32,264 nucleotides of DNA from Eubacterium sp. (lineage in GTDB: Bacteria > Bacillota > Clostridia > Oscillospirales > Ruminococcaceae), in assembly GCA_022511265.1 (NCBI GenBank), contig JAFLRX010000022.1, forward strand, positions 8,606 through 40,869. The letters are read 5' to 3'. Within the stretch, counting starts at the first letter, position 1. The number at the start of each line of letters is the position of its first letter. Below the pieces are notes generated by a model. That model was not told the origin of the DNA, did not search any database, and was given only the letters and a program-made list of their open reading frames with translations. Positions 1-7,487 of this stretch are shown here, one piece after another. Position numbers and translations under genes: made by a program.

Positions 1-1364
1 GACACAAGTGGACAGAAAAGATCACCAAAGAAGCTACCTGCGGTGCTGACGGCACGCTGACCAAGACCTGTAGCACCTGCGGTGAGAAACAGACTGAGAT
101 CATCCCCGCAACAGGCAAGCATTCTTATGTTGACACTGTAGTAGCTCCTACCATCAAATCGCAGGGCTATACCGAGCATAAATGCTCCGTCTGCGGAGAT
201 ACATACAAAGACAATTACACCGATAAGCTCCCAACGCCCGCACCCGCTAAGGTTACAGGCTTTGGTCTCAAGGGTCGCGCGGCTGACGCGATCAGGGTTA
301 AGTGGAACAAGTCAGCCGACGCTGACGGATATTTCCTGGAGTATGAGAAAAACGGCATATGGACGACCGTTTCCGACTCGCTGAGCGCAAGCACCACCGA
401 ATACCGCGTTGAAGGGCTTGCAGGCGGCACAAAGTACAGCTTCAGAATAAAGGCATATGTGTTAAACGGCAGTGAAAAGGTGTATGGCGAGACTGCAACG
501 GTTGCCTATACCACCAACCCCACTGTAGTAAGCGGCTTTAAGCTGAAAGCACGCGCCGCTGACGCGCTGCGCGTTGAATGGACGAAGAACCCCACCGCAA
601 GCGGCTATATCATTGAAGTACAGTCCGGCGATGAATGGGTAAGAGTTGGTAAGGTAACCAGCACCAACACTACTGAGTTCAAGTTTACCAAGGTAGACGG
701 AAAAGCGCTTTCCGCAGGTACTGTTTACAACGTACGCATCAAGTCTTACTATATGGCGGGCAGCACCGCGCTGTACGGCAATACAAAGACGATAGCGGTA
801 CGCACCAACCCCAGCACTGTCAAGGGTGTGACGCTGAAGGGCAGAGCCTCCGACGCACTGCGTTTCGGCTGGACAAAAAATACCAGCGCAGACGGCTACA
901 TCATCGAGCAAAAGGTCGGCGACACCTGGAAGCGCATTGCTAAGATAACCAACAACGCCACCACTGAGTACAGAGTATCCGGACTTGCCGCAGGCACGGC
1001 GTACAGCTTCCGCATACAGGCGTACAAAATGAGCGGCAGCACAGCGTTGTACAGCGGCTATACTACTGTAAGCTATCGCACCAACCCGAGTGCGGTCAGC
1101 GGATTGACCGTAAAAGGTACTACGTCCAATGCCATCCGCATCGGCTGGAACAAGAACACCTCCGCCGACGGCTATATCGTTGAAAAGCTGGTCAACGGCT
1201 CGTGGGTAAGAGTGGCTAAGATAACAAACAACGCCACCATCGAATACCGCATAACCGGGCTGAGCAAGGCTACCACCTACAATTTCAGGGTAAAGACCTA
1301 CAAGATGAGCGGCAGCACCGCCCTTTACGGTGCGGTTAAAACAATAAATGCTAAAACATCATAA
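1..1364 (+). CDS. Fn3-repeat surface/secreted protein, C-terminal part (5' truncated)
   Basis: The reading frame is open from position 3 to a TAA at 1362-1364, so the start lies outside the window and 453 residues are visible. The first ~80 residues hold repeats with paired cysteines (CSTCG, then CSVCG after a GYTEHK segment), a pattern I know from large clostridial and Ruminococcus surface proteins. Four fibronectin type III-like units of about 92-98 residues follow, starting near 249, 525, 816 and 1092. Each carries a conserved W-x-K-N/S, a DGYI(I/V)E strand and a closing GST-ALYG strand. The protein ends directly after the fourth unit, with no LPXTG motif or C-terminal membrane anchor, so attachment or catalytic modules must lie upstream. 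Fn3 arrays usually act as spacers or carbohydrate/protein-binding modules; the function here is unknown. Confidence 0.85.
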   Translation, partial: HKWTEKITKEATCGADGTLTKTCSTCGEKQTEIIPATGKHSYVDTVVAPTIKSQGYTEHKCSVCGDTYKDNYTDKLPTPAPAKVTGFGLKGRAADAIRVKWNKSADADGYFLEYEKNGIWTTVSDSLSASTTEYRVEGLAGGTKYSFRIKAYVLNGSEKVYGETATVAYTTNPTVVSGFKLKARAADALRVEWTKNPTASGYIIEVQSGDEWVRVGKVTSTNTTEFKFTKVDGKALSAGTVYNVRIKSYYMAGSTALYGNTKTIAVRTNPSTVKGVTLKGRASDALRFGWTKNTSADGYIIEQKVGDTWKRIAKITNNATTEYRVSGLAAGTAYSFRIQAYKMSGSTALYSGYTTVSYRTNPSAVSGLTVKGTTSNAIRIGWNKNTSADGYIVEKLVNGSWVRVAKITNNATIEYRITGLSKATTYNFRVKTYKMSGSTALYGAVKTINAKTS

Positions 1365-1383
1365 TAATCTGCAATAAGTAAGT

Positions 1384-1429
1384 AATAAGCAAACCCGGCA
1401 GAGCAAATGCTCTGCCGGGTTTGCTTATT
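1384..1429. terminator. Bidirectional terminator between convergent genes
   Basis: A perfect inverted repeat has 21-bp arms (1384-1404 and 1409-1429) around AAAT. The GC-rich core CCGGCAGAGC/GCTCTGCCGG is flanked by A/T-rich ends. It lies between the + strand Fn3 gene and the - strand SRPBCC gene, and covers the latter's stop codon. It is read as a shared terminator. Confidence 0.8.
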
Positions 1430-1817
1430 CCCCCAACGCCTTTCTCAAATCCTCAACATACCTCTGCTGCTGCTTTTTCAGATATCCGCTGATAAACAGG
1501 TTCATCAACGGTTTTTTTGCGGTCACCTCTTCGGTGAAGATTATTCTTGAGCCGTCGCCGTCAGGGGAGAAGATGCCCTCCCAGCGTCCGCTGATATTTG
1601 CGTTGTCAAGGGTAAAGGCATAGCACCTGAACGGCTCTTGCATTGTTATGGTAAAGCTTGTCGCGAAGCCGTCTTTAGTATATTCAATAAAGCCGTCCTC
1701 GGTTACTTCTGTCCTTGACAGGTCGCTGCGCCAGCTTGTGTTTTCGTTATCGGTCACTATACCCCATACTTTTCTCAGGTCGCTTTTGAATGTCGCGGTA
1801 ATGGTTGATTTTTTCAT
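1425..1817 (-). CDS. SRPBCC (START/polyketide cyclase-like) domain protein
   Basis: This is a 130-residue soluble protein. The ATG at 1817 has GGAG seven bases upstream; an upstream in-frame start at 1853 would lie inside a terminator hairpin and has no such site. It looks like a single SRPBCC fold: an N-terminal strand with MKKSTITATF, a W-x-I-V-T-D helix region, a middle strand pair ending in F-T-I-T-M-Q-E-P, and a long C-terminal helix with YLKKQQQRYVEDLRKAL that would close the hydrophobic pocket. Family members bind lipids or other hydrophobic ligands; no substrate can be named. It sits behind the terminator of the oxidoreductase operon, so it probably depends on read-through or a promoter I cannot see. 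Confidence 0.7.
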   Translation of the reverse strand: MKKSTITATFKSDLRKVWGIVTDNENTSWRSDLSRTEVTEDGFIEYTKDGFATSFTITMQEPFRCYAFTLDNANISGRWEGIFSPDGDGSRIIFTEEVTAKKPLMNLFISGYLKKQQQRYVEDLRKALGE

Positions 1818-1841
1818 ATAATTCTCCAACTTATAAAAACC

Positions 1842-1866
1842 GCCGACAGGCAAATTGCCTGTCGGC
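1842..1866 (-). terminator. Rho-independent terminator of the oxidoreductase operon
   Basis: A perfect 12-bp inverted repeat (1842-1853 and 1855-1866) has a one-base centre. On the - strand it is followed by GGTTTTTATAAG. It lies seven bases past the gamma-subunit stop and just before the SRPBCC gene. Confidence 0.75.
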
Positions 1867-1873
1867 AGCTTAA

Positions 1874-2404
1874 TTACTGTGCCATGCCTAATTCAATAGC
1901 CTTGAGGTTTGCCTCAATAAGGTTGGCGCGTTTAGGCGGGATAACCTTCTCCATCGCCTTTTTAACTATCTCGGGAGAAGCGATGTTCGCCTCCTTCAGC
2001 AGCTTGCCCAGCAGGATTATGTTAGCCATGCCCTTCATGCCATGCTCGTTAGCAAGCGCGGTTGCGGGGACATAGAAACAGGTGATATCATCCCTATCAC
2101 ACTTTTCCTCGATAAGCGAGCTGTCTATCAGTGCGATACCGCCCTTTACCACCGAGCTGATGAACTTGTCATAGCTGGGGGTATTCATAACGATAAGGAT
2201 ATCCGGCTCGTCCACCAGCGGAGAGCCGATAGGGTCATCGCTGATACATACCGAGCAGTTGCAGGTGCCGCCGCGCATTTCAGGTCCGTAGGACGGCAGC
2301 CACGAAACCTCTTTTTCCTCGTACAGTCCGAAGTAGGCGAGCATCTTGCCCATAAACAGTATGCCCTGACCGCCGAAGCCCGCAAGTAAAATCTGATTTG
2401 TCAT
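1874..2404 (-). CDS. 2-oxoacid:ferredoxin oxidoreductase, gamma subunit
   Basis: A 176-residue protein matching the gamma domain of pyruvate/2-ketoisovalerate/2-oxoglutarate:ferredoxin oxidoreductases. It has the N-terminal glycine-rich GFGGQG motif (residues 9-14) and the family's [13 protein letters not shown] segment. The gamma subunit helps form the CoA-dependent active site with the alpha and beta subunits. It is the last gene of the delta-alpha-beta-gamma cluster and its ATG overlaps the end of the beta gene by four bases, so the two are translationally coupled. The substrate, whether branched-chain 2-oxoacid (Vor) or 2-oxoglutarate (Kor), cannot be decided from this subunit. Confidence 0.9.
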   Translation of the reverse strand: MTNQILLAGFGGQGILFMGKMLAYFGLYEEKEVSWLPSYGPEMRGGTCNCSVCISDDPIGSPLVDEPDILIVMNTPSYDKFISSVVKGGIALIDSSLIEEKCDRDDITCFYVPATALANEHGMKGMANIILLGKLLKEANIASPEIVKKAMEKVIPPKRANLIEANLKAIELGMAQ

Positions 2405-3141
2405 CTTACAGCGCCCTCCTTAAATACTCCGAGAGGATAGTAGGGTATCATTTCGTCCTTCACACGCTGGAGTGCCTCTATCGGCGTCTTGCCCCAGTTG
2501 GTCGGGCAGGTGGAAAGCACCTCTATGATGGAAAAGCCCTGCTTGTTCTTCTGGAACTCAAAGCCTTTTCTTATAGCTTTTTTCGCGATGTTTATGTTCT
2601 TGGGGTCGATGACGGTCACACGCTCTGCCAGCGCAACGCCGCTGAGCTGCGACAGCATCTCACATACACGAACAGGAAAGCCCTCTACCGAGGTGTTTCT
2701 GCCATACGGTGTAGTCTGGGTTATCTGACCGGGCAGGGTGGTGGGTGCCATCTGTCCGCCGGTCATGCCGTAGGTGGTGTTGTTGATGAATATTACCGTG
2801 ATGTTCTCGCCCCTTGTAGCGGCATGAACTATCTCCGCGGTACCTATTGCGGCAAGGTCGCCGTCACCCTGATATGTAAATACAAACTTGTCGGGGTTGC
2901 CGCGCTTTACGCCGGTTGCCACCGCGGGCGCACGTCCGTGTGCAGCCTCTATCATATCACATTCAAAATAATCATATGCCATTACCGAGCAGCCTACGGG
3001 GCAGATACCGATAGTGTCGCCCTCTATACCCATCTCGTCTATTACCTCAGACACCAGTCTGTGTACGATACCGTGGGTGCAGCCGGGGCAGTAGTGGGTG
3101 GTCACATCTGCCAAAGCATGCGGTCTCTTAAATTCAGGCAT
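2401..3141 (-). CDS. 2-oxoacid:ferredoxin oxidoreductase, beta (TPP-binding) subunit
   Basis: This 246-residue subunit carries thiamine pyrophosphate. HYCPGCTHGIVHRL near residue 17 is the usual N-terminal Cys-rich start, and CNV-type TPP/Mg binding is represented by YQGDGDLAAIG (about residues 89-99) followed by INNTTYGMTGGQ. The lone CPGC pair, rather than the extra cysteines seen in larger pyruvate enzymes, fits the short-beta class of VorA/KorB. It joins the alpha gene with a one-base stop/start overlap at 3141. The reaction is reversible oxidative decarboxylation of a 2-oxoacid to an acyl-CoA, with electrons passed to ferredoxin. Confidence 0.92.
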   Translation of the reverse strand: MPEFKRPHALADVTTHYCPGCTHGIVHRLVSEVIDEMGIEGDTIGICPVGCSVMAYDYFECDMIEAAHGRAPAVATGVKRGNPDKFVFTYQGDGDLAAIGTAEIVHAATRGENITVIFINNTTYGMTGGQMAPTTLPGQITQTTPYGRNTSVEGFPVRVCEMLSQLSGVALAERVTVIDPKNINIAKKAIRKGFEFQKNKQGFSIIEVLSTCPTNWGKTPIEALQRVKDEMIPYYPLGVFKEGAVR

Positions 3142-4208
3142 TAGTTTTTACCTCCCATTTCTTTTATCTTTGCGAGTATCTCAGCAGGCTTGGGGATTAT
3201 ACCGCCTGTCCTGCCGAAGAACTCCACCGGCTTAGAGCAGTTTATCGCCAGCTTAACGTCGTCTATCATCTGTCCCATGGACATCTCGACAACCAGCACG
3301 TTCTTTGCGTTTTCACATGCCTTCTGTATCTGCTGTACCGGGAACGGCCAAAGGGTTATCGGTCTTACGATACCTACCTTCATACCGTCCTTGCGTGCGG
3401 CCTCTACCGCGGATTTCGCAAGACGCGCGGTAGAACCGTATGCGATAACGACCGTGTCCGCGTCATCGCAGTAATCGCAGACAGCCTCGCTGTGCTCTGC
3501 CTTTATCTTTTCGTATCTCTTAAAACGCTCTACGACCTTATCCTCCAGCTGATCCGGCTGTAAGTAAAGCGAGTTTACGATGTTGTGCTTTCTGCTGTTG
3601 CTGTGTCCGTTAGCGGCCCACGGCTTGCTTGATGCGTCGGACATCTTTATCTCCGCGTCGTCAAACTGTACTGGCTCCATCATCTGTCCCAGCAGACCGT
3701 CGGCGAGAATTACCGCCGGCATTCTGAACTCGTCCGCGAGGTCAAACGCCTTGGTGACAGTGTCTACCATTTCCTGTACCGACGCGGGTGCAAATACCAG
3801 CGCGTGGAAGTCGCCGTGACCCAGCGCATGGGTCACCTGCCAATAATCCGCCTGTGACGGTTGGATACCGCCGAGACCCGGACCGCCCCTCTGTACATTG
3901 ATTATAACGCAGGGGAGATCTGCGCCCGCTATGTAGGAGATACCCTCAGTCTTCAGCGAGATTCCGGGCGAGGAGGAAGAAGTCATACATCTGATACCCG
4001 AGCTTGCGCAGCCGTAAACCATGTTTATCGCCGCAACCTCGGACTCTGCCTGTAAGAATGTACCGCCGACCTTAGGCATACGCTTGGACAGGTATGCGGA
4101 AATTTCCGTCTGCGGGGTTATCGGATAACCGAAAAAGCATTTACAGCCCGCTCTCAGCGCTGCCTCGGCCAGTGCCTCGTTTCCTTTCATAAGGCTCTTT
4201 TCAGCCAT
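3141..4208 (-). CDS. vorB: 2-oxoacid:ferredoxin oxidoreductase, alpha subunit (VorB/KorA type)
   Basis: This 355-residue protein has the alpha-subunit signature: G-x-G-YPITPQTEI near residues 28-36, an ESEVAAINMVYGCASSG segment, then TSSSSPGISLKTEG and NVQRGGPGLGG. The C-terminal half has the second domain, with KVGIVRPITLWPFP. The length and the separate ferredoxin and gamma genes match the four-subunit VorABCD/KorABCD architecture of anaerobes. The symbol follows the usual database name for this length class; 2-oxoglutarate as substrate is equally possible. It overlaps both neighbours by single bases, as expected for a stoichiometric complex. Confidence 0.9.
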   Translation of the reverse strand: MAEKSLMKGNEALAEAALRAGCKCFFGYPITPQTEISAYLSKRMPKVGGTFLQAESEVAAINMVYGCASSGIRCMTSSSSPGISLKTEGISYIAGADLPCVIINVQRGGPGLGGIQPSQADYWQVTHALGHGDFHALVFAPASVQEMVDTVTKAFDLADEFRMPAVILADGLLGQMMEPVQFDDAEIKMSDASSKPWAANGHSNSRKHNIVNSLYLQPDQLEDKVVERFKRYEKIKAEHSEAVCDYCDDADTVVIAYGSTARLAKSAVEAARKDGMKVGIVRPITLWPFPVQQIQKACENAKNVLVVEMSMGQMIDDVKLAINCSKPVEFFGRTGGIIPKPAEILAKIKEMGGKN

Positions 4209-4420
4209 TACTTGTCACCTCCTACTGTTATCGCGCAGTCAGGGCACATCATTGCGCACAGTGCGCAGCCTATGCACGCGTCGTCGTCGATACATACGGC
4301 GGTGTAATAGCCCTTTTTGTTCAGCTTTTCCGTCTGCAATTCGACTATATTTTTCGGACAGGCGGTGGTGCACAGTCCGCAGCCCTTGCAGCGGTCAAAG
4401 TCAACATTCATCTTTGCCAT
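4208..4420 (-). CDS. 2-oxoacid:ferredoxin oxidoreductase, delta (2x[4Fe-4S] ferredoxin) subunit
   Basis: This is a 70-residue ferredoxin with two full cluster motifs, CKGCGLCTTACP and CIGCALCAMMCP, the electron-exit subunit of the complex. I chose the ATG at 4420, preceded by AAGGAAAGG about nine bases upstream. The in-frame ATG at 4441 lies upstream of that site and has none of its own, and a third ATG at 4411 is possible. It is the first structural gene of the oxidoreductase set, about 70 bp after the P-loop ATPase gene. That gap holds a GC-rich imperfect stem at 4463-4483 without a T-run. Confidence 0.9.
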   Translation of the reverse strand: MAKMNVDFDRCKGCGLCTTACPKNIVELQTEKLNKKGYYTAVCIDDDACIGCALCAMMCPDCAITVGGDK

Positions 4421-4490
4421 TTTTATGACCTTTCCTTTCATGAATCAGTCTGTTTTATTGTACCCGCCGAAATATCCGGCAGGATGTGTT

Positions 4491-5144
4491 CTATTCTTCC
4501 CACAGCTTTTTAACATAGACGTTAATGGGAAAGCTGTTCGGCAGCTTGTCCGCATATTCCGCCTTACAGCAGGTGGCTGTTATCGGCAGACCGGACACCC
4601 TTGACAGCTCATCAGCGTACGGCAGCGATTTTTCCACTGTCTCAAAGTCCGTCTCCGCGCCGAGGTTGGAGTTGTTGATGATACCGTCACATTTCAGCCC
4701 CGACGCCGCCTCAATCTCTCTCATCAGCTCCAACGCCTCTTCCGGCTCGCGGGTGAGATAGCGATAGCGGTTTACGACATACAGCATGGTGGTGTCATCA
4801 TTTTTCAGCACCGGCAGAAACCGCCCCAGTGCCTTTGCGCCCTCGTCGTCTCCGCCTACGTCTATGATTATATATCCCTCTTTTTCCCGCATACTGCGCA
4901 GGTCAAAATCCAGCGCTGGGATATCAAGGTTAGAGTTGGCGTACATCGGCGCGATAAGCTCCGCGCCCTGCGCCCCCAGCAGTTCCTTAAAATCCGCGGT
5001 GCGGAAGTATGGGTTTACTATATCCAAGTCCACGACTGTGACCTTTTCGTCCTGTCCGGCAAGCTGTAAGGCGATATTTACCGCGACATTGGTCTTGCCG
5101 CAGCCGTAATGACCCGTTATAACAATAAATTTTGAAAGCTTCAT
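4491..5144 (-). CDS. MinD/ParA-like P-loop ATPase
   Basis: This 217-residue protein begins MKLSKFIVITGHYGCGKTN, a Walker A motif of the GxxGxGKT type near residues 11-18. VVDLDIVNPYFRT follows (a Walker A'-like region), then IIIDVGGDD as Walker B and a base-binding-like INNSNLG. The start at 5144 has GGAG six bases upstream; an earlier in-frame ATG at 5189 falls inside the promoter and terminator region. It resembles SIMIBI-class nucleotide-dependent switch or maturation ATPases. It comes directly before a four-subunit iron-sulfur oxidoreductase in the same transcription unit, so a role in cluster or complex assembly is a reasonable guess but not shown. Confidence 0.75.
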   Translation of the reverse strand: MKLSKFIVITGHYGCGKTNVAVNIALQLAGQDEKVTVVDLDIVNPYFRTADFKELLGAQGAELIAPMYANSNLDIPALDFDLRSMREKEGYIIIDVGGDDEGAKALGRFLPVLKNDDTTMLYVVNRYRYLTREPEEALELMREIEAASGLKCDGIINNSNLGAETDFETVEKSLPYADELSRVSGLPITATCCKAEYADKLPNSFPINVYVKKLWEE

Positions 5145-5159
5145 ATATTCTCCATAAGC

Positions 5160-5195
5160 AAAAAATGCGCTATACATTAAGTATAGCACATTTTT
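5160..5195 (-). terminator. ftsH terminator that overlaps the downstream promoter
   Basis: On the - strand TGTGCTATAC and GTATAGCGCA form a 10-bp stem (one G-T pair) around TTAAT. It is followed by TTTTTT and lies 19-54 bases after the ftsH stop. The same bases include the -10 element of the promoter for the ATPase gene. Confidence 0.75.
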
Positions 5196-5208
5196 ATCGT
5201 TTTGTAAA
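5180..5208 (-). promoter_or_regulatory. Sigma-A promoter of the ATPase/oxidoreductase operon
   Basis: On the - strand TTTACA (5203-5208) and TATACT (5180-5185) are separated by 17 bp. The expected start of transcription falls inside the hairpin listed at 5160-5195. The inverted repeat centred on the start site could therefore also be an operator. Confidence 0.6.
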
Positions 5209-5213
5209 TAGTT

Positions 5214-7196
5214 TTATTCAGCGGTGTTGTCGGACTCTCCACTCGGGAGATCGCCGTTATTATTGTCGGCAGGCTGTTCCGGCAGACTGTCTGCGGCGTT
5301 TACCGTCTCGTCGGTAAATACTTCCTTTGCTTCTTCGCGCAGCTTGCTGTCATCTATTTCGTTCAGCTCTCCGCGCATCAGCTTTGCAAAGTCCTCTCCG
5401 TCTATCTTCTCATGACGGATAAGGTATTCGGCAACAAGGTTAAGCTGTGACATATTCGCCTGCAATATCTGCTTTGCGTTTTCATAGCCGGTCTCTATCA
5501 GCTCTCTTACCTCGCCGTCTATCTCAGCCGCAACATTCTCGGAATAGCTGCGTCCCTGCGAGTAATCTCTGCCTAAGAACACCTCGTTTGAGTCGTGTCC
5601 GTACACTATCGGACCCAGCTTTTCGGAAAAGCCGTAGCGTGTAACCATGTTTCTCGCTATATCTGTCGCGCGCTCGATATCGTTGCTTGCGCCGGTTGAG
5701 ATGTCGTCCAGCACCAGCTTTTCGGCTACGCGTCCGCCCAGCAGTACGATGATCTCTTCTTCCATCTGCGTCTTAGAGCGATAGCTTCTGTCATGCTCCG
5801 GCAGGGAAAGGGTATATCCGCCCGCCATGCCTCTCGGTATAATGGATACCTGATGCACAGGATCCTGCGTCTGACAGTGATAGGTGCAGACTGCGTGTCC
5901 CGCCTCGTGGAACGCGGTGAGCTTTTTTTCCTTTTCGGTGACTATCTTGGACTTCTTCTCAGGTCCCGCTATTACCTTAATGGTAGCCTCTTCGATATCT
6001 TCCTGTATTATGGCCTTTCTGTTATGCCGTGCGGCAAGCAGTGCCGCCTCGTTAACAAGGTTGGCAAGATCCGCGCCGGTAAAGCCAGCGGTGCTCTTAG
6101 CAATGGTCGCAAGGCTGATATCGGGACCCAGCTTTTTGTTCTTGGTGTGTACCTTGAGTATTTCCTCTCTGCCCTTGATGTCGGGGTAGTTGACCACTAT
6201 CTGACGGTCAAAACGTCCCGGACGCAGCAGTGCGGGGTCAAGGATATCACGGCGGTTGGTCGCCGCAATGACGATAACGTCCTGATTATCCTCAAAGCCG
6301 TCCATCTCTACCAGCAGCTGGTTAAGGGTCTGCTCGCGCTCGTCATGTCCGCCGCCGAGACCTGTACCTCTCTGACGGCCGACCGCGTCTATCTCATCTA
6401 TAAATATTACCGATGGGGTATGCTTTTTCGCCTGGTCGAACAGGTCTCTTACTCTTGACGCACCGACGCCGACAAACATTTCCACAAAGTCAGAGCCGCT
6501 TATCGAGAAGAAGGGGACATTGGCCTCGCCCGCAACCGCCTTAGCCAGCAGCGTCTTACCCGTACCGGGAGGTCCCAGCAGCAGCACGCCGCGCGGTATC
6601 TTTGCGCCCAGCTCTTGATACTTTTTGGGGTTGCGCATAAAGTCGACTATTTCTGCCATTTCTTCTTTTTCTTCTTCCGCACCCGCAACATCCGCAAAGG
6701 TCACCTTAGGACCGGTAGACGGCTGGTTTTTGGTGTTCGCCTTGGAAAACTGGGTCATCTTGCCGCCGCCTGCCTGACGCATGATAACAAAGGTAAAGCC
6801 TATCATCAGCGCCACCATCAGCAGATAGGGGAGGAAGCTGAGCAGGAACGAGTTGTCCGAAATGGGGTAAAGGTCCACCTCAAGAGGCTCATCGGGATTT
6901 TGCTCATTATAGTTCTGGCGGTAATTCAAAGTGTCTTGTAAAAACAGGCTTACGTTCGGTACCGAATAAACATACGCCGTCTGCGGTGAGTCTTTTAAGA
7001 CGTATTTCAGCTCGCCGGAGCCTAAGTCCAGCGTATATGCCGCTACATTGTAGTTATCAAATTCGGAAATAACGTCCGAGTATTTCACCCGTTCGGTACG
7101 GCTGCCGGTCATTTGCAGCATGGACACCATGCCTATCACCAGCAAAAGTATGATAGCTACATAAATGAATGCGCCCTTGAATTTGTTGTTATGCAT
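5214..7196 (-). CDS. ftsH: ATP-dependent zinc metalloprotease FtsH
   Basis: This membrane AAA+ protease has 660 residues, close to the family norm. There are two membrane segments, at about residues 8-27 and 117-139, around an extracytoplasmic domain. The AAA module has Walker A GPPGTGKT (208-215), Walker B VIFIDEID (263-270) and the second-region-of-homology [12 protein letters not shown]. The zinc site is HEAGH (430-434), with an acidic ligand region [13 protein letters not shown] further on. The C-terminal tail is acidic and low in complexity ([13 protein letters not shown]). The start at 7196 has AAAGGGG six bases upstream and precedes the first membrane segment. FtsH degrades misfolded membrane and regulatory proteins. 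It has its own promoter and an unusual structured leader. Confidence 0.98.
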   Translation of the reverse strand: MHNNKFKGAFIYVAIILLLVIGMVSMLQMTGSRTERVKYSDVISEFDNYNVAAYTLDLGSGELKYVLKDSPQTAYVYSVPNVSLFLQDTLNYRQNYNEQNPDEPLEVDLYPISDNSFLLSFLPYLLMVALMIGFTFVIMRQAGGGKMTQFSKANTKNQPSTGPKVTFADVAGAEEEKEEMAEIVDFMRNPKKYQELGAKIPRGVLLLGPPGTGKTLLAKAVAGEANVPFFSISGSDFVEMFVGVGASRVRDLFDQAKKHTPSVIFIDEIDAVGRQRGTGLGGGHDEREQTLNQLLVEMDGFEDNQDVIVIAATNRRDILDPALLRPGRFDRQIVVNYPDIKGREEILKVHTKNKKLGPDISLATIAKSTAGFTGADLANLVNEAALLAARHNRKAIIQEDIEEATIKVIAGPEKKSKIVTEKEKKLTAFHEAGHAVCTYHCQTQDPVHQVSIIPRGMAGGYTLSLPEHDRSYRSKTQMEEEIIVLLGGRVAEKLVLDDISTGASNDIERATDIARNMVTRYGFSEKLGPIVYGHDSNEVFLGRDYSQGRSYSENVAAEIDGEVRELIETGYENAKQILQANMSQLNLVAEYLIRHEKIDGEDFAKLMRGELNEIDDSKLREEAKEVFTDETVNAADSLPEQPADNNNGDLPSGESDNTAE

Positions 7197-7333
7197 TATA
7201 GCCCCTTTCTGTCTGCCTGCGGCAGTCACACATTATTGTGTCTCATAATCAAGTATATTCTGTATAGTTCGGCGGGTCGCCGTCTGTTTTTCGCACATTA
7301 ATAATAATTCACATTTATGAATTAAATATTAAT

Positions 7334-7393
7334 CTGACAGCCGAAAAAATGATCCCAAAAATTATGTTTTTGGCAGTATTTTTCCGCTGTCGG
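7334..7393 (-). other. Long stem-loop at the 5' end of the ftsH leader
   Basis: CTGACAGCCGAAAAAA at 7334 and TTTTTCCGCTGTCGG ending at 7393 are near-complementary. An inner CCAAAAA/TTTTTGG stem (7354-7377) adds to it. The predicted transcription start (~7391) coincides with the stem's first base, so the mRNA should begin with the hairpin. Roughly 140 bases of mostly A/T-rich leader then lead to the ATG. Confidence 0.55.
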
Positions 7394-7398
7394 ATTTC

Positions 7399-7427
7399 AG
7401 TATAGCATAAAGCGGGTAAAAAAGCAA
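7399..7427 (-). promoter_or_regulatory. Sigma-A promoter of ftsH
   Basis: On the - strand TTGCTT (7422-7427) and TATACT (7399-7404) have an exact 17-bp spacing. This gives a ~195-base leader before the ftsH ATG. Confidence 0.65.
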
Positions 7428-7487
7428 TTGAAAAAACACCCAAAAATCAACTTTTTATCTTATTTTAATCAAATTTTCGTCCGATTT

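Noticed and set aside
4463-4483. GC-rich stem between the ATPase and ferredoxin genes as a terminator
   Set aside because: The stem is only 7 bp and is not followed by a T-run on the - strand. It may still slow transcription, but it was not annotated as a terminator.
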